Source: Candidatus Hikarchaeia archaeon HikBin4
GTDB lineage: Archaea; Halobacteriota; Halobacteria; Halobacteriales; Hikarchaeaceae
Direction of reading: 5' to 3'
Length of the DNA stretch: 6,381 nt
Assembly (NCBI GenBank): GCA_009889685.1
Contig: WTZT01000033.1
Coordinates: forward strand, 1-6,381
A model generated the notes under the pieces. It worked only from the letters and a program-made list of their open reading frames with translations, had not been told where the DNA came from and searched no databases. This document shows positions 1 to 5,524 of the stretch, piece after piece. The position numbers were made by a program, and so were the translations under genes. How positions within the stretch are numbered: position 1 is the stretch's first letter; every line of letters begins with the position of its first letter.

Positions 1-103
1 TATCTTTGATAACTTCATTTAATTCTTCTTGAGAAATACGCGATTTTCCTCGAAGTTTATCGAGAGATGCTCGTAATGAATTTCCAAGGTCTCCAAGTAC
101 CAT
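1..103 (-). CDS. srp54: Signal recognition particle protein SRP54, N-terminal fragment (runs off left edge)
   Basis: Reading the minus strand from the ATG at 103-101 gives 34 codons starting MVLGDLGNSL and continuing RASLDKLRGKSR, with no stop before the window edge. This matches the opening of archaeal SRP54, helix 1 of the N domain that packs against the GTPase domain. SRP54 binds signal peptides and 7S RNA in the cytosol and docks on FtsY at the membrane. Its receptor gene ftsY lies upstream on the same strand, one small gene away, a neighbourhood familiar from haloarchaea. A TATA-like TTTAAA centred about 25 nt before the ATG suggests its own promoter and a leaderless mRNA. The GTPase and M domains are outside the window, so only the first part can be judged. 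Identification rests on the short but characteristic N-terminal motif plus context. Confidence 0.9.
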   Translation of the reverse strand, partial: MVLGDLGNSLRASLDKLRGKSRISQEELNEVIKD

Positions 104-125
104 CGGCAATGGTAGATGTCAGAGC

Positions 126-131
126 TTTAAA
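126..131 (-). promoter_or_regulatory. TATA-like box for srp54
   Basis: On the minus strand the sequence ATTTAAAGC contains TTTAAA centred 25-26 nt upstream of the srp54 ATG. This is the archaeal TATA-to-start distance expected for a leaderless transcript, and no Shine-Dalgarno sequence precedes the ATG. It lies in the 67-nt gap between srp54 and the small cysteine protein. TTTAAA is common by chance in AT-rich DNA, so position is the main support. Confidence 0.5.
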
Positions 132-170
132 TCATTATCAGTGTGAAAGGTATGGAAAGGGCATACCCGG

Positions 171-401
171 TTATTGTTTGTGTGTGAAAATCATGGGGGA
201 TCCACTAGGAGTTGTGGTGATACATAGGTTCATAGGTTCGTCTAGATTGAGACTCGTAAGGTCCTTTTTGCAAATTATAAGATTATGGAAAGGTTTGTCG
301 CAAGATGGACAAGCTATTGCAGTAGTATTTTGATATGTCTTTAAAGCAGCATTTTCATGCCGAGGTGTCAAGAATGATAGTAATTCCTCGAATTCGGTCA
401 T
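171..401 (-). CDS. Small four-cysteine (zinc-ribbon-like) protein, DUF7385-like
   Basis: A 76-residue protein of unknown function. It has a CPSC motif at residues 31-34 and further cysteines at 44 and 60, followed by a hydrophobic end PMIFTHKQ. From memory, small haloarchaeal proteins annotated DUF7385 (some formerly called flagella cluster protein) share the layout ENxxxxACPxC ... FCxxxT ... xxFTH. That assignment is recall, not a search. The cysteines could bind a metal. I chose the ATG at 401-399 over an in-frame TTG nine bases upstream (410), because a TATA-like tract sits about 25 nt before the ATG and the product then begins MTEFEELLSF. It lies between ftsY and srp54 on the same strand, with about 70-nt gaps on both sides, so it is probably its own transcription unit. 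No signal peptide or membrane segment is visible. Confidence 0.72.
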   Translation of the reverse strand: MTEFEELLSFLTPRHENAALKTYQNTTAIACPSCDKPFHNLIICKKDLTSLNLDEPMNLCITTTPSGSPMIFTHKQ

Positions 402-420
402 GATAGTCAAATAGGTTGGG

Positions 421-430
421 AAAAATAAAT
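421..430 (-). promoter_or_regulatory. TATA-like box for the small cysteine protein
   Basis: The minus strand reads ATTTATTTTT here, centred about 25 nt upstream of the ATG at 401. This is the spacing for archaeal leaderless initiation. The same T-rich tract lies about 50 nt past the ftsY stop and could also serve as a transcription terminator for ftsY. Both uses are inferred from position and composition only. Confidence 0.45.
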
Positions 431-477
431 CAGTTGCTCTAAAATTCCCTCACAAGAATGATCATACATACGAAGAA

Positions 478-1488
478 TTAATCTAGCAAGTTATCAACAA
501 AGGCAAGTGAATCGAAAGGCTCTAAATCTTCGTATTTTTGGCCAGATCCAAGGAAAAGTATTGGTTTTTTTATGGCATGGGTAATCGAAATTGCGGCCCC
601 CCCAGAGGTATCCGCATCAATTTTTGTTAAAATGACTCCATCGATAGGCGCTATATCATTGAAATGCCGTGCTCGGTTGACAGCATCTTGACCTGCTATT
701 GCTTCGTCGATAAAGATAGTTAGATCGGGAGAAACTACACGGTTGATTTTTTCTAGTTGAGACATGAGATCTTTGTTTGTGTGAAGCCTCCCAGCGGTAT
801 CGCATAAGACTACGTCTATATCATGTGCTTTTGCATATTCTACAGCGTCGTAGAGAACTGCAGTGGGATCTCCGCCTTGTTGATGGGTGATGAGTTTTTT
901 TCCTAGGGCTTCGGAATGAACAGTTAGCTGTTCATTTGCCCCTGCACGATAAGTATCTCCATTTGCTAGCACGGTAGAATATCCAATAGAATCGAGAAAG
1001 TGGGCGAATTTGGCTAGAGTTGTGGTTTTTCCAACCCCATTTACACCGACAAAAATTATTATCGTTGGAGAAGGATTTGAAGATAAAAATGATTCGAGGT
1101 CAAATGTACTTTCATCTAACACTGAAAGCAATGCTTTTTTCAGAGCTTCCTCCACGGCATTTTCCACCCCAGTTGTTATTTTTCTTGAAGTCCCGACTAA
1201 ATCTTGACGGACTGCATCAATTATTGCTTCTGCAACACCTAGTTCTACATCAGAAGATAGAAGTGATAACTCAAGTTCTTGGAGAGGAGTGGAGAGACTT
1301 TTCTGATCAAAAATAGCCTTCCCTTGTGCCAAAGAAGAAGCTTTACGTGTGAGGCTAATGATTTCAGAAGAAATTTCTTCGTTGGTATCTTTCGCAGGAA
1401 GATCGCCCGGTTCGTGGGGTGAATCAGTGAAAGTGGATTTTACTTCTTTCTTAAAATGTTTAAGAGAAGATTTCAGGCTTTCGAACAT
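478..1488 (-). CDS. ftsY: Signal recognition particle receptor FtsY (SRP GTPase)
   Basis: FtsY is the membrane-associated SRP receptor. It pairs with SRP54, and reciprocal GTP hydrolysis hands ribosome-nascent chain complexes to the Sec translocon. The 336-residue protein has a short lysine-rich amphipathic start (1-19) likely to touch the membrane, a variable acidic linker (about 20-40), the helical N domain (about 40-135) and the G domain. Visible motifs are the P-loop GVNGVGKT (148-155), DTYRAGANEQL (178-188, the insertion-box substrate motif), DTAGR (230-234), TKID (288-291) and the closing loop GSGQKYEDLEPF (314-325). All catalytic motifs are intact. DEAIAGQDAVNRA (261-273) is a haloarchaeal-like FtsY signature. 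It starts 3 nt after the sufU stop, so it is almost certainly co-transcribed and translationally coupled with sufU. The acidic region is much shorter than in typical haloarchaeal FtsY. Confidence 0.97.
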   Translation of the reverse strand: MFESLKSSLKHFKKEVKSTFTDSPHEPGDLPAKDTNEEISSEIISLTRKASSLAQGKAIFDQKSLSTPLQELELSLLSSDVELGVAEAIIDAVRQDLVGTSRKITTGVENAVEEALKKALLSVLDESTFDLESFLSSNPSPTIIIFVGVNGVGKTTTLAKFAHFLDSIGYSTVLANGDTYRAGANEQLTVHSEALGKKLITHQQGGDPTAVLYDAVEYAKAHDIDVVLCDTAGRLHTNKDLMSQLEKINRVVSPDLTIFIDEAIAGQDAVNRARHFNDIAPIDGVILTKIDADTSGGAAISITHAIKKPILFLGSGQKYEDLEPFDSLAFVDNLLD

Positions 1489-1491
1489 ATT

Positions 1492-1881
1492 CTATTTGGC
1501 CTGGTATACCCGTATCCCGTCTTGGATTATTTTCTCTGCCAATACTGCACATTTAATACGCATAGGAGTTACTTCAACCCCCAATAATTCTAGGATATCG
1601 TCTCGATCCATTTCGTAAATTTTATCGATTGTTTTTCCTATGACAACTTCCGAAAGCATACTAGCTGCGGATTTGCTTATTGCACATCCCTCTCCTCTAA
1701 ATGCTATGGCAAGGACAATGTTTTCTTGATCGTCTAATTTAATATCAAATGTATATTCATCTCCACAAGATGGGTTTTCACCAGTGTGGGTAAATGTTGG
1801 ATTATCCAAGGTCCCATAATTACGTGGATATTTGTAATGGTCTAGAATTTGCTGTCGATACATATCGGCACCCAAAGACAT
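1492..1881 (-). CDS. sufU: SufU-type iron-sulfur cluster scaffold / sulfur-transfer protein
   Basis: A 129-residue member of the IscU/SufU/NifU-N family, which accepts sulfur from a cysteine desulfurase for Fe-S assembly. The three family cysteines are present: C39 in NPSCGDE with D41, C66 in GEGCAISKSAAS, and C111 in RIKCAVLAEK. These match the Cys-Asp-Cys-Cys ligand set of zinc-binding SufU. The residue before the last cysteine is lysine, as in SufU, not the histidine of IscU. The insertion of about 20 residues between the second and third cysteines of Bacillus SufU is absent (45 residues here). The start ATG at 1881 gives MSLGADMYRQQ, matching haloarchaeal homologues; the in-frame ATG at 1863 would cut conserved sequence. 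A TATA-like box lies upstream, and ftsY follows after 3 nt. Its likely partner SufS is encoded at 4278-5519 on the other strand. Confidence 0.93.
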   Translation of the reverse strand: MSLGADMYRQQILDHYKYPRNYGTLDNPTFTHTGENPSCGDEYTFDIKLDDQENIVLAIAFRGEGCAISKSAASMLSEVVIGKTIDKIYEMDRDDILELLGVEVTPMRIKCAVLAEKIIQDGIRVYQAK

Positions 1882-1910
1882 ATTCGCGTTGGGTATGTCC
1901 TTGAGTAGTA

Positions 1911-1920
1911 AAATATTTAT
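1911..1920 (-). promoter_or_regulatory. TATA-like box for sufU-ftsY
   Basis: The minus strand reads ATAAATATTT, close to the archaeal TATA consensus, within the 58-nt gap between eif6 and sufU. Its centre is about 34 nt before the sufU ATG, which predicts a start site leaving a leader of only about 8 nt. This argues that sufU-ftsY can be transcribed separately from the ribosomal genes upstream. Read-through from eif6 is also possible. Confidence 0.55.
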
Positions 1921-1939
1921 GATTATTTCGCGGGGTCAA

Positions 1940-2608
1940 TTAATCCGAAAGAAAACCAAGTATTTCTTCAATTCTGCCTAGCTCAGGTCCAGTGGTATTG
2001 TCTCCTGAAACATATCCGTGGGTATTGGCAATTAGGCCAGATCCAATTAAAGGACCACCGAAATTGATAGATCCTACATCAACTGGAGTTTCAAAGTGAT
2101 TTTGTAACTGATTAAGTTCTGTGTCAGAAGTTAAAGGAGGACAGAGTACCCCATTATTGGTAGCTACAGCTGCAGTTCCCACAGTTGGAATTCCTGCAAT
2201 AGTACAACGAATCACAGGGACGTTAAGAGTCTGTTCAATTGTGGATATGGCCTTATCAGTTAAGTACCAATGGGCGCAAGCTCCGTTATCATTTGTTAAT
2301 ACAACATTCCCAACAGCGTTGATATTTCCAGGAATTTCGTTGAGTGGCAAATCTATTTCAGAAGTTATGTTCTCTCGCTCGAGTTCTGTTATCTGAGAAC
2401 TTACAAGAAGACCAAAATTATTACCACACAGAAGTGCACCTGTCGTGATAGACCCACCTATTGTTGTTTCGACGAGATCTACTTTTAATTCAGAGCACAA
2501 GCTATCTAGTAGGGCCTCATCTAAGTTTGGTCTAGCGAAAAGATAATCATTTGTTGCTGTAAGGAACACACCTATACAAGACGCATTGGAGATATTAGTC
2601 TGAAACAC
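1940..2608 (-). CDS. eif6: Translation initiation factor 6 (aIF6), ribosome anti-association factor
   Basis: aIF6 binds the 50S subunit near L14/L24e and prevents premature joining of 30S, acting in late large-subunit maturation. The 222-residue length is normal for the family. Family hallmarks are seen in order: GGSITTGAL (51-59), NINAVGNVVLTNDNG (95-109), TVGTAAVATNNGVLCPP (142-158), VGSINFGGPLIGSGLIANTHG (178-198) and TTGPELGRIEE (205-215), repeats typical of the five-fold pentein propeller. The start is a GTG at 2608-2606, giving MFQTNISNASCIGVF, which lines up with haloarchaeal N-termini. It lies 2 nt after the rpl31e stop, so translational coupling probably explains the lack of a Shine-Dalgarno sequence. 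In haloarchaea this gene is followed by rpl18a/LX and pfdA; here it is followed by sufU. Confidence 0.96.
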   Translation of the reverse strand: MFQTNISNASCIGVFLTATNDYLFARPNLDEALLDSLCSELKVDLVETTIGGSITTGALLCGNNFGLLVSSQITELERENITSEIDLPLNEIPGNINAVGNVVLTNDNGACAHWYLTDKAISTIEQTLNVPVIRCTIAGIPTVGTAAVATNNGVLCPPLTSDTELNQLQNHFETPVDVGSINFGGPLIGSGLIANTHGYVSGDNTTGPELGRIEEILGFLSD

Positions 2609-2610
2609 GG

Positions 2611-2889
2611 CTAAGCTGCATGCTCCGCCTCGACTACACGGAGTCCATCTTCTTCAAATAAAGCTGCACGAATGCGTATTTTTGTAGGAGGGCCTTTTTG
2701 ACCACGGGCCCAGACGATTTTGTTGATTGAGGGATCGAGCCTAATTTCGTCGAGTGAGACCTTAAAATGTTTTGATAGATACTGTCGGATGAGGGATATG
2801 GCCTTGTCTGCACGTTTGTAAGACGGAACGGCATTTATGTTACGTAGAGGAATCGTAACAACTCGTTCGTCGAAGTTGCTTGAGCTCAT
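2611..2889 (-). CDS. rpl31e: 50S ribosomal protein L31e
   Basis: A 92-residue archaeal/eukaryotic-type large-subunit protein that sits near the polypeptide exit tunnel, on the surface used by nascent-chain factors such as SRP. The signature ERVVTIPLR (8-16), RADKAISLIRQYLSKHF (26-42) and RLDPSINKIVWARG (50-63) identify the family, and length is normal. Its ATG (2889-2887) overlaps the TGA of rpl39e (2888-2886) as ATGA, so start choice is firm and the pair is translationally coupled. An overlapping 66-codon frame on the same strand (2634-2834) is only a shadow. The sequence is rich in lysine and arginine and lacks the strong acidic bias of salt-in haloarchaea. Confidence 0.97.
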   Translation of the reverse strand: MSSSNFDERVVTIPLRNINAVPSYKRADKAISLIRQYLSKHFKVSLDEIRLDPSINKIVWARGQKGPPTKIRIRAALFEEDGLRVVEAEHAA

Positions 2890-3038
2890 TCGTCTGTGTT
2901 ACTCATGCGCCAATGACGTCGTTTTGGATTGTTAATAGTTCCTCGGTTAGTTTTTAAAATAACCCAAACAGGGACTCTACTATTCTGACGATCAAGCTTG
3001 GCTAATCTTTTTTTCTTAGCTTTAGATTTCTTGACCAT
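2886..3038 (-). CDS. rpl39e: 50S ribosomal protein L39e (50 aa)
   Basis: A very small basic protein that lies along the ribosomal exit tunnel in archaea and eukaryotes. Translating the minus strand from the ATG at 3038 gives 50 codons beginning MVKKSKAKKKRLAKLDRQ, continuing with VPVWVILKTN (22-31) and ending in PKRRHWRMSNTDE before TGA. The RxPxWxxxKT and KRRHWR motifs are diagnostic for L39e, whose usual length is 50-51 residues, so it is complete. It is easily missed by ORF finders because of its size. It heads the L39e-L31e-aIF6 cluster, conserved across archaea, and overlaps rpl31e by 4 nt. A TATA-like element lies about 28 nt before the ATG, so the operon probably begins here. Confidence 0.96.
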   Translation of the reverse strand: MVKKSKAKKKRLAKLDRQNSRVPVWVILKTNRGTINNPKRRHWRMSNTDE

Positions 3039-3062
3039 GGATGGGGTGTATCTATTGCCTAG

Positions 3063-3071
3063 TATATTAAA
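3063..3071 (-). promoter_or_regulatory. TATA box for the rpl39e-rpl31e-eif6 operon
   Basis: The minus strand reads TTTAATATA, a good archaeal TATA match, centred about 29 nt upstream of the rpl39e ATG. The predicted start site falls within a few bases of the ATG, so the mRNA would be leaderless or nearly so. It lies at the left end of the divergent 160-nt gap (3039-3198). I saw no RNA gene or other reading frame of interest in that gap. Confidence 0.6.
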
Positions 3072-3170
3072 ACGCTGTCCTTTCTGTTCTATGATGAATT
3101 GGACGAGTGAAATTATAGATTGAAGGGTCCACGGATGGGGAAAGTATAGTGAAAATAGAGGTCGTAGGGC

Positions 3171-3180
3171 TTAACTTTAG
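3171..3180 (+). promoter_or_regulatory. Weak TATA-like element for the TPR gene
   Basis: TTAACTTTAG lies 19-28 nt before the ATG at 3199, the position expected for a leaderless archaeal promoter. The match to the consensus is poor. It is listed because the TPR gene is the first of its direction, the upstream gap is divergent, and a promoter must lie in it. An alternative is the AT-rich stretch AAAGTATAGT around 3141-3150, which would leave a longer leader. Confidence 0.3.
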
Positions 3181-3198
3181 GCCAAACATAATAGAGAT

Positions 3199-3912
3199 AT
3201 GGCCGGACGGAAAGAAGACAAGAGTTGGCAAAAAAAACGTGGAAACGAGAACCAGTATGAGGGGTTCGACTTAGATCCTAAAGTCTTAACAGTAGACATA
3301 GACCCTAGATACATAGATCCGGTTGATTCTCACGTATTGCCAGACTTACTAGATGAATCTACCATACCAAAAGATCTAGTTGAAGTTGATGTTTTGATGG
3401 AAATTGGATTGTCATATATCATGATAGATAGATTTGAACAAGCAATTGATTCATTTTCACGGATTATTTGGTTTACAGAGGATAATGAGGTTCTTCAAGA
3501 GGCATGGATAAACAAGGGTATTGCACACTCAGAATTGGAAGAATGGGATGAAGCCATAGGATCATTCAAAGAGGCGATAATAACTGATGAAAAAGGGAAA
3601 CATATTGCGACTGCAGAAAATAATCTTGCGTTTGCATTGTGGGAATTCGAGAAGGACGAAGAGGCAATGGAACATGTCGAAAGGGCCATTGAAATGGATG
3701 AGAGGTTTGCAGAGGCCTGGTACAATAAGGGATTTTTCTTGAACGAGAGAGGACTATTTGATCAAGCACTATATTGTTTGAATAACGCAATTGGACTAGG
3801 GTATCGGAGCATAAACGTACTCCAAGAAAAACTTCGTTCGTGTGATGGACTTGAAGATTATGAAGAGGGAGGGAAAGTTAGCGAAGCGATCGAATTGATG
3901 ATGGAGAAATGA
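3199..3912 (+). CDS. Tetratricopeptide repeat protein, haloarchaeal type
   Basis: A 237-residue soluble protein with a charged, lysine-rich start (1-20), a conserved-looking linker FDLDPKVLTVDIDPRYIDPVDS (23-44), and four TPR units at about 63-96, 101-134, 137-170 and 171-204. The repeats show the usual spacing, for example AWINKGIAHSELEEWDEAI (102-120) and AWYNKGFFLNERGLFDQAL (173-191). TPR arrays make helical scaffolds for protein partners; the partner here is unknown. From memory, haloarchaea carry a similar protein with the same acidic linker followed by four TPRs, there with a longer acidic N-terminus. No signal peptide or membrane segment is present. It is followed by DUF424 and sufS on the same strand, so a role near Fe-S or translation functions is possible but unproven. 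The ATG is the first in frame and fits the domain layout. Confidence 0.9.
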   Translation: MAGRKEDKSWQKKRGNENQYEGFDLDPKVLTVDIDPRYIDPVDSHVLPDLLDESTIPKDLVEVDVLMEIGLSYIMIDRFEQAIDSFSRIIWFTEDNEVLQEAWINKGIAHSELEEWDEAIGSFKEAIITDEKGKHIATAENNLAFALWEFEKDEEAMEHVERAIEMDERFAEAWYNKGFFLNERGLFDQALYCLNNAIGLGYRSINVLQEKLRSCDGLEDYEEGGKVSEAIELMMEK

Positions 3913-3936
3913 AATGGACAATATAAAAGATAAAAA

Positions 3937-4227
3937 ATGATTCTAAAAGAAAGAATGACAGATCAAGGATTGTTTGTTTCCCTATGCGATAGTGAAATAA
4001 TGGGAAAAACTTTCAAAGAAGGTGAAATTTCATTGACAGTTACAGAATCATTTTACAGAGGGGAGGAAGCCAAAGAAGAAACTATTAAAAAAAGTCTAAA
4101 AAATGCGAGTATAGCAAATATCATGGGTGTAGAATCAGTTAGAATTGCAATAGAAACGGGGATAATTAGTGAAGATCATGTTCTGAAAATTGGAGAAGTC
4201 CAACATGCGCAATTTGTACGTCTGTAA
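3937..4227 (+). CDS. DUF424 family protein
   Basis: A 96-residue protein of the archaeal DUF424 family, of unknown function. Recognisable features are the start MILKERMTDQGLFVSLCDSE (1-20), GKTFKEGEISLTVTESFYRG (23-42), a central SIANIMGVESVRIAIETGII (about 57-76) and the end VLKIGEVQHAQFVRL. In haloarchaeal members the ending is also GE-x-RHAQ-like. The length is typical. It starts 24 nt after the TPR stop, with no clear Shine-Dalgarno sequence, and probably shares that transcript. AATATAAAAG at 3920-3929 is TATA-like but lies only about 12 nt from the ATG, too close to promote this gene. No membrane segment or metal-binding cysteine cluster is visible (single cysteine at 17). Position between a TPR protein and SufS gives only weak functional hints. 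Confidence 0.87.
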   Translation: MILKERMTDQGLFVSLCDSEIMGKTFKEGEISLTVTESFYRGEEAKEETIKKSLKNASIANIMGVESVRIAIETGIISEDHVLKIGEVQHAQFVRL

Positions 4228-4264
4228 AAGGGATCGAAGGAGTGTTATCGTTTCGGGTTAAATC

Positions 4265-4268
4265 GAGG
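4265..4268 (+). promoter_or_regulatory. Shine-Dalgarno-like GAGG before sufS
   Basis: GAGG lies 9 nt before the sufS ATG at 4278. The gap to the DUF424 stop is 50 nt, and no convincing TATA box sits at the leaderless distance, so translation as an internal cistron from a Shine-Dalgarno site seems more likely than a separate promoter. Confidence 0.45.
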
Positions 4269-4277
4269 ATATAAGAG

Positions 4278-5519
4278 ATGGCAGGGTCAAATATACTTGA
4301 TACAGAAAAAATAAGGAAGGAGTTTCCAATACTAGATATAGAAGTTAGGGAGGGAGTTCCACTAGTATACCTTGATAGCGCTGCGACTTCACACACACCA
4401 AATATAGTATGTGAATGTATAGAAGAATACTACAAGAAAATTAATTCTAACATACACAGAGGCACGCACAAATTGAGTATGGATGCGACTGATGCATATG
4501 AAAAAGCTCATGATAAAATGGTCGGGTTTATAGGAGGGTCTGACCGTGAGGAAATGATTTTTACAAAAAGCACTACGGAATCAATTAACTTAGTGGCTCA
4601 ATCATGGGGATTAAGAGAACTTGATGAGAGCGATGTAATAATACTTACAGAAATGGAGCATCATGCTTCTCTAGTAACGTGGCAACAAATTGGAAAGAGA
4701 ACAGGAGCTACCGTGAAATATATCAGAATTGATGATGCGGGGAGACTAGATATGGAACATGCAAATGAGATAATTGATAAAGATGTCAAGATGATGTCAG
4801 TAGTACACGTATCTAATGTTCTTGGAACGGTGAATCCAGTGAAAGAACTGTCAAAAATGGCACATGAAAACGGAAGTTTAGTACTAGTTGATGGTGCCCA
4901 AGCAGCACCTAGTATGCCAATTGATGTTAAAGAATTGGACGTTGATTTTTATGCTTTTTCAGGGCATAAAATGGCAGGTCCGACTGGGATTGGTTGTCTT
5001 TATGGAAAAGAAGAGATACTAGATGAGATGGAACCATTTATGTATGGAGGTGAAATGATTAGAAAAGTCACATATGATTCGTCTTCGTGGAATGAGCTTC
5101 CATGGAAATTTGAAGCGGGCACCCCACCAATTTGTCAAGGGATTGCTCTTGCTCAGGCCGCAGATTATTTAGAAAAAATTGGTCTCGATAAAATTTGGCG
5201 CCACGACAATGAATTAGCAGAATATACGATTAAATCTCTTTTAGAATTCGAAGGGGCAGAAATATATGGACCCCCTATTGGAGAAGAGAGGGGCGGATTG
5301 GTATCATTTAACTTAGAAGTTCCCCACGCGCATGATATTGCATCTATTCTTAATGATCATGGCATTGCTATTCGCGCAGGGGAGCACTGTGCGCATCCAC
5401 TTCACCGAAAATTGGGGATTGCGGCTTCGGTCCGAGCATCGTATTATCTGTATAATACGAAAGAAGAGGTAGATAAATTAATTGCAGCAATTGGAGAAAT
5501 CAAGAAGATATTTGAATAG
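4278..5519 (+). CDS. sufS: SufS-type cysteine desulfurase (PLP-dependent)
   Basis: A 413-residue class V aminotransferase-fold enzyme that takes sulfur from L-cysteine, leaving alanine and an enzyme persulfide for Fe-S assembly. Seen in order: YLDSAATS (31-38), NIHRGTHKLS (58-67), TKSTTESINLVA (96-107, phosphate-binding region), MEHHASLVTWQ (126-136), VDGAQ (204-208, with D205 and Q208 for the cofactor), SGHK (228-231, with K231 as the PLP lysine) and RAGEHCAHPLH (366-376, with C371 as the sulfur-carrying cysteine). The motif around the cysteine and the length (SufS usually about 406-415) place it in the SufS group, not NifS/IscS. Its natural acceptor, SufU, is encoded at 1492-1881 on the other strand. 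No sufB, C or D is in the window. Its stop is 5 nt from the stop of the convergent regulator gene. Confidence 0.96.
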   Translation: MAGSNILDTEKIRKEFPILDIEVREGVPLVYLDSAATSHTPNIVCECIEEYYKKINSNIHRGTHKLSMDATDAYEKAHDKMVGFIGGSDREEMIFTKSTTESINLVAQSWGLRELDESDVIILTEMEHHASLVTWQQIGKRTGATVKYIRIDDAGRLDMEHANEIIDKDVKMMSVVHVSNVLGTVNPVKELSKMAHENGSLVLVDGAQAAPSMPIDVKELDVDFYAFSGHKMAGPTGIGCLYGKEEILDEMEPFMYGGEMIRKVTYDSSSWNELPWKFEAGTPPICQGIALAQAADYLEKIGLDKIWRHDNELAEYTIKSLLEFEGAEIYGPPIGEERGGLVSFNLEVPHAHDIASILNDHGIAIRAGEHCAHPLHRKLGIAASVRASYYLYNTKEEVDKLIAAIGEIKKIFE

Positions 5520-5524
5520 TCACG

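Noticed and set aside
221..238. Short direct repeat of CATAGGTT
   Set aside because: Two 8-bp copies in coding sequence of the small cysteine gene are within chance expectation and are explained by codons for P-M-N-L-C.
67..333. 88-codon plus-strand frame at the left end
   Set aside because: It runs antisense over the srp54 start and the small cysteine gene, both of which have better support, and its product resembles nothing I know.
1010..1618. Three plus-strand frames across ftsY and sufU
   Set aside because: They are antisense to well-identified conserved genes, overlap one another, and have no recognisable motifs.
2634..2834. 66-codon minus-strand frame inside rpl31e
   Set aside because: It is an out-of-frame shadow of L31e, whose own frame is clearly conserved.
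3039..3198. Possible small RNA gene in the divergent gap
   Set aside because: I could find no strong hairpin, tRNA-like arms or conserved box; the gap is adequately explained by two back-to-back promoters.
3495..3790. Two minus-strand frames opposite the TPR gene
   Set aside because: They are antisense to the TPR repeats and rich in serine/cysteine typical of reverse-frame translation.
3920..3929. AATATAAAAG as promoter of the DUF424 gene
   Set aside because: It is only about 12 nt from the ATG, too near for an archaeal TATA box serving that start.
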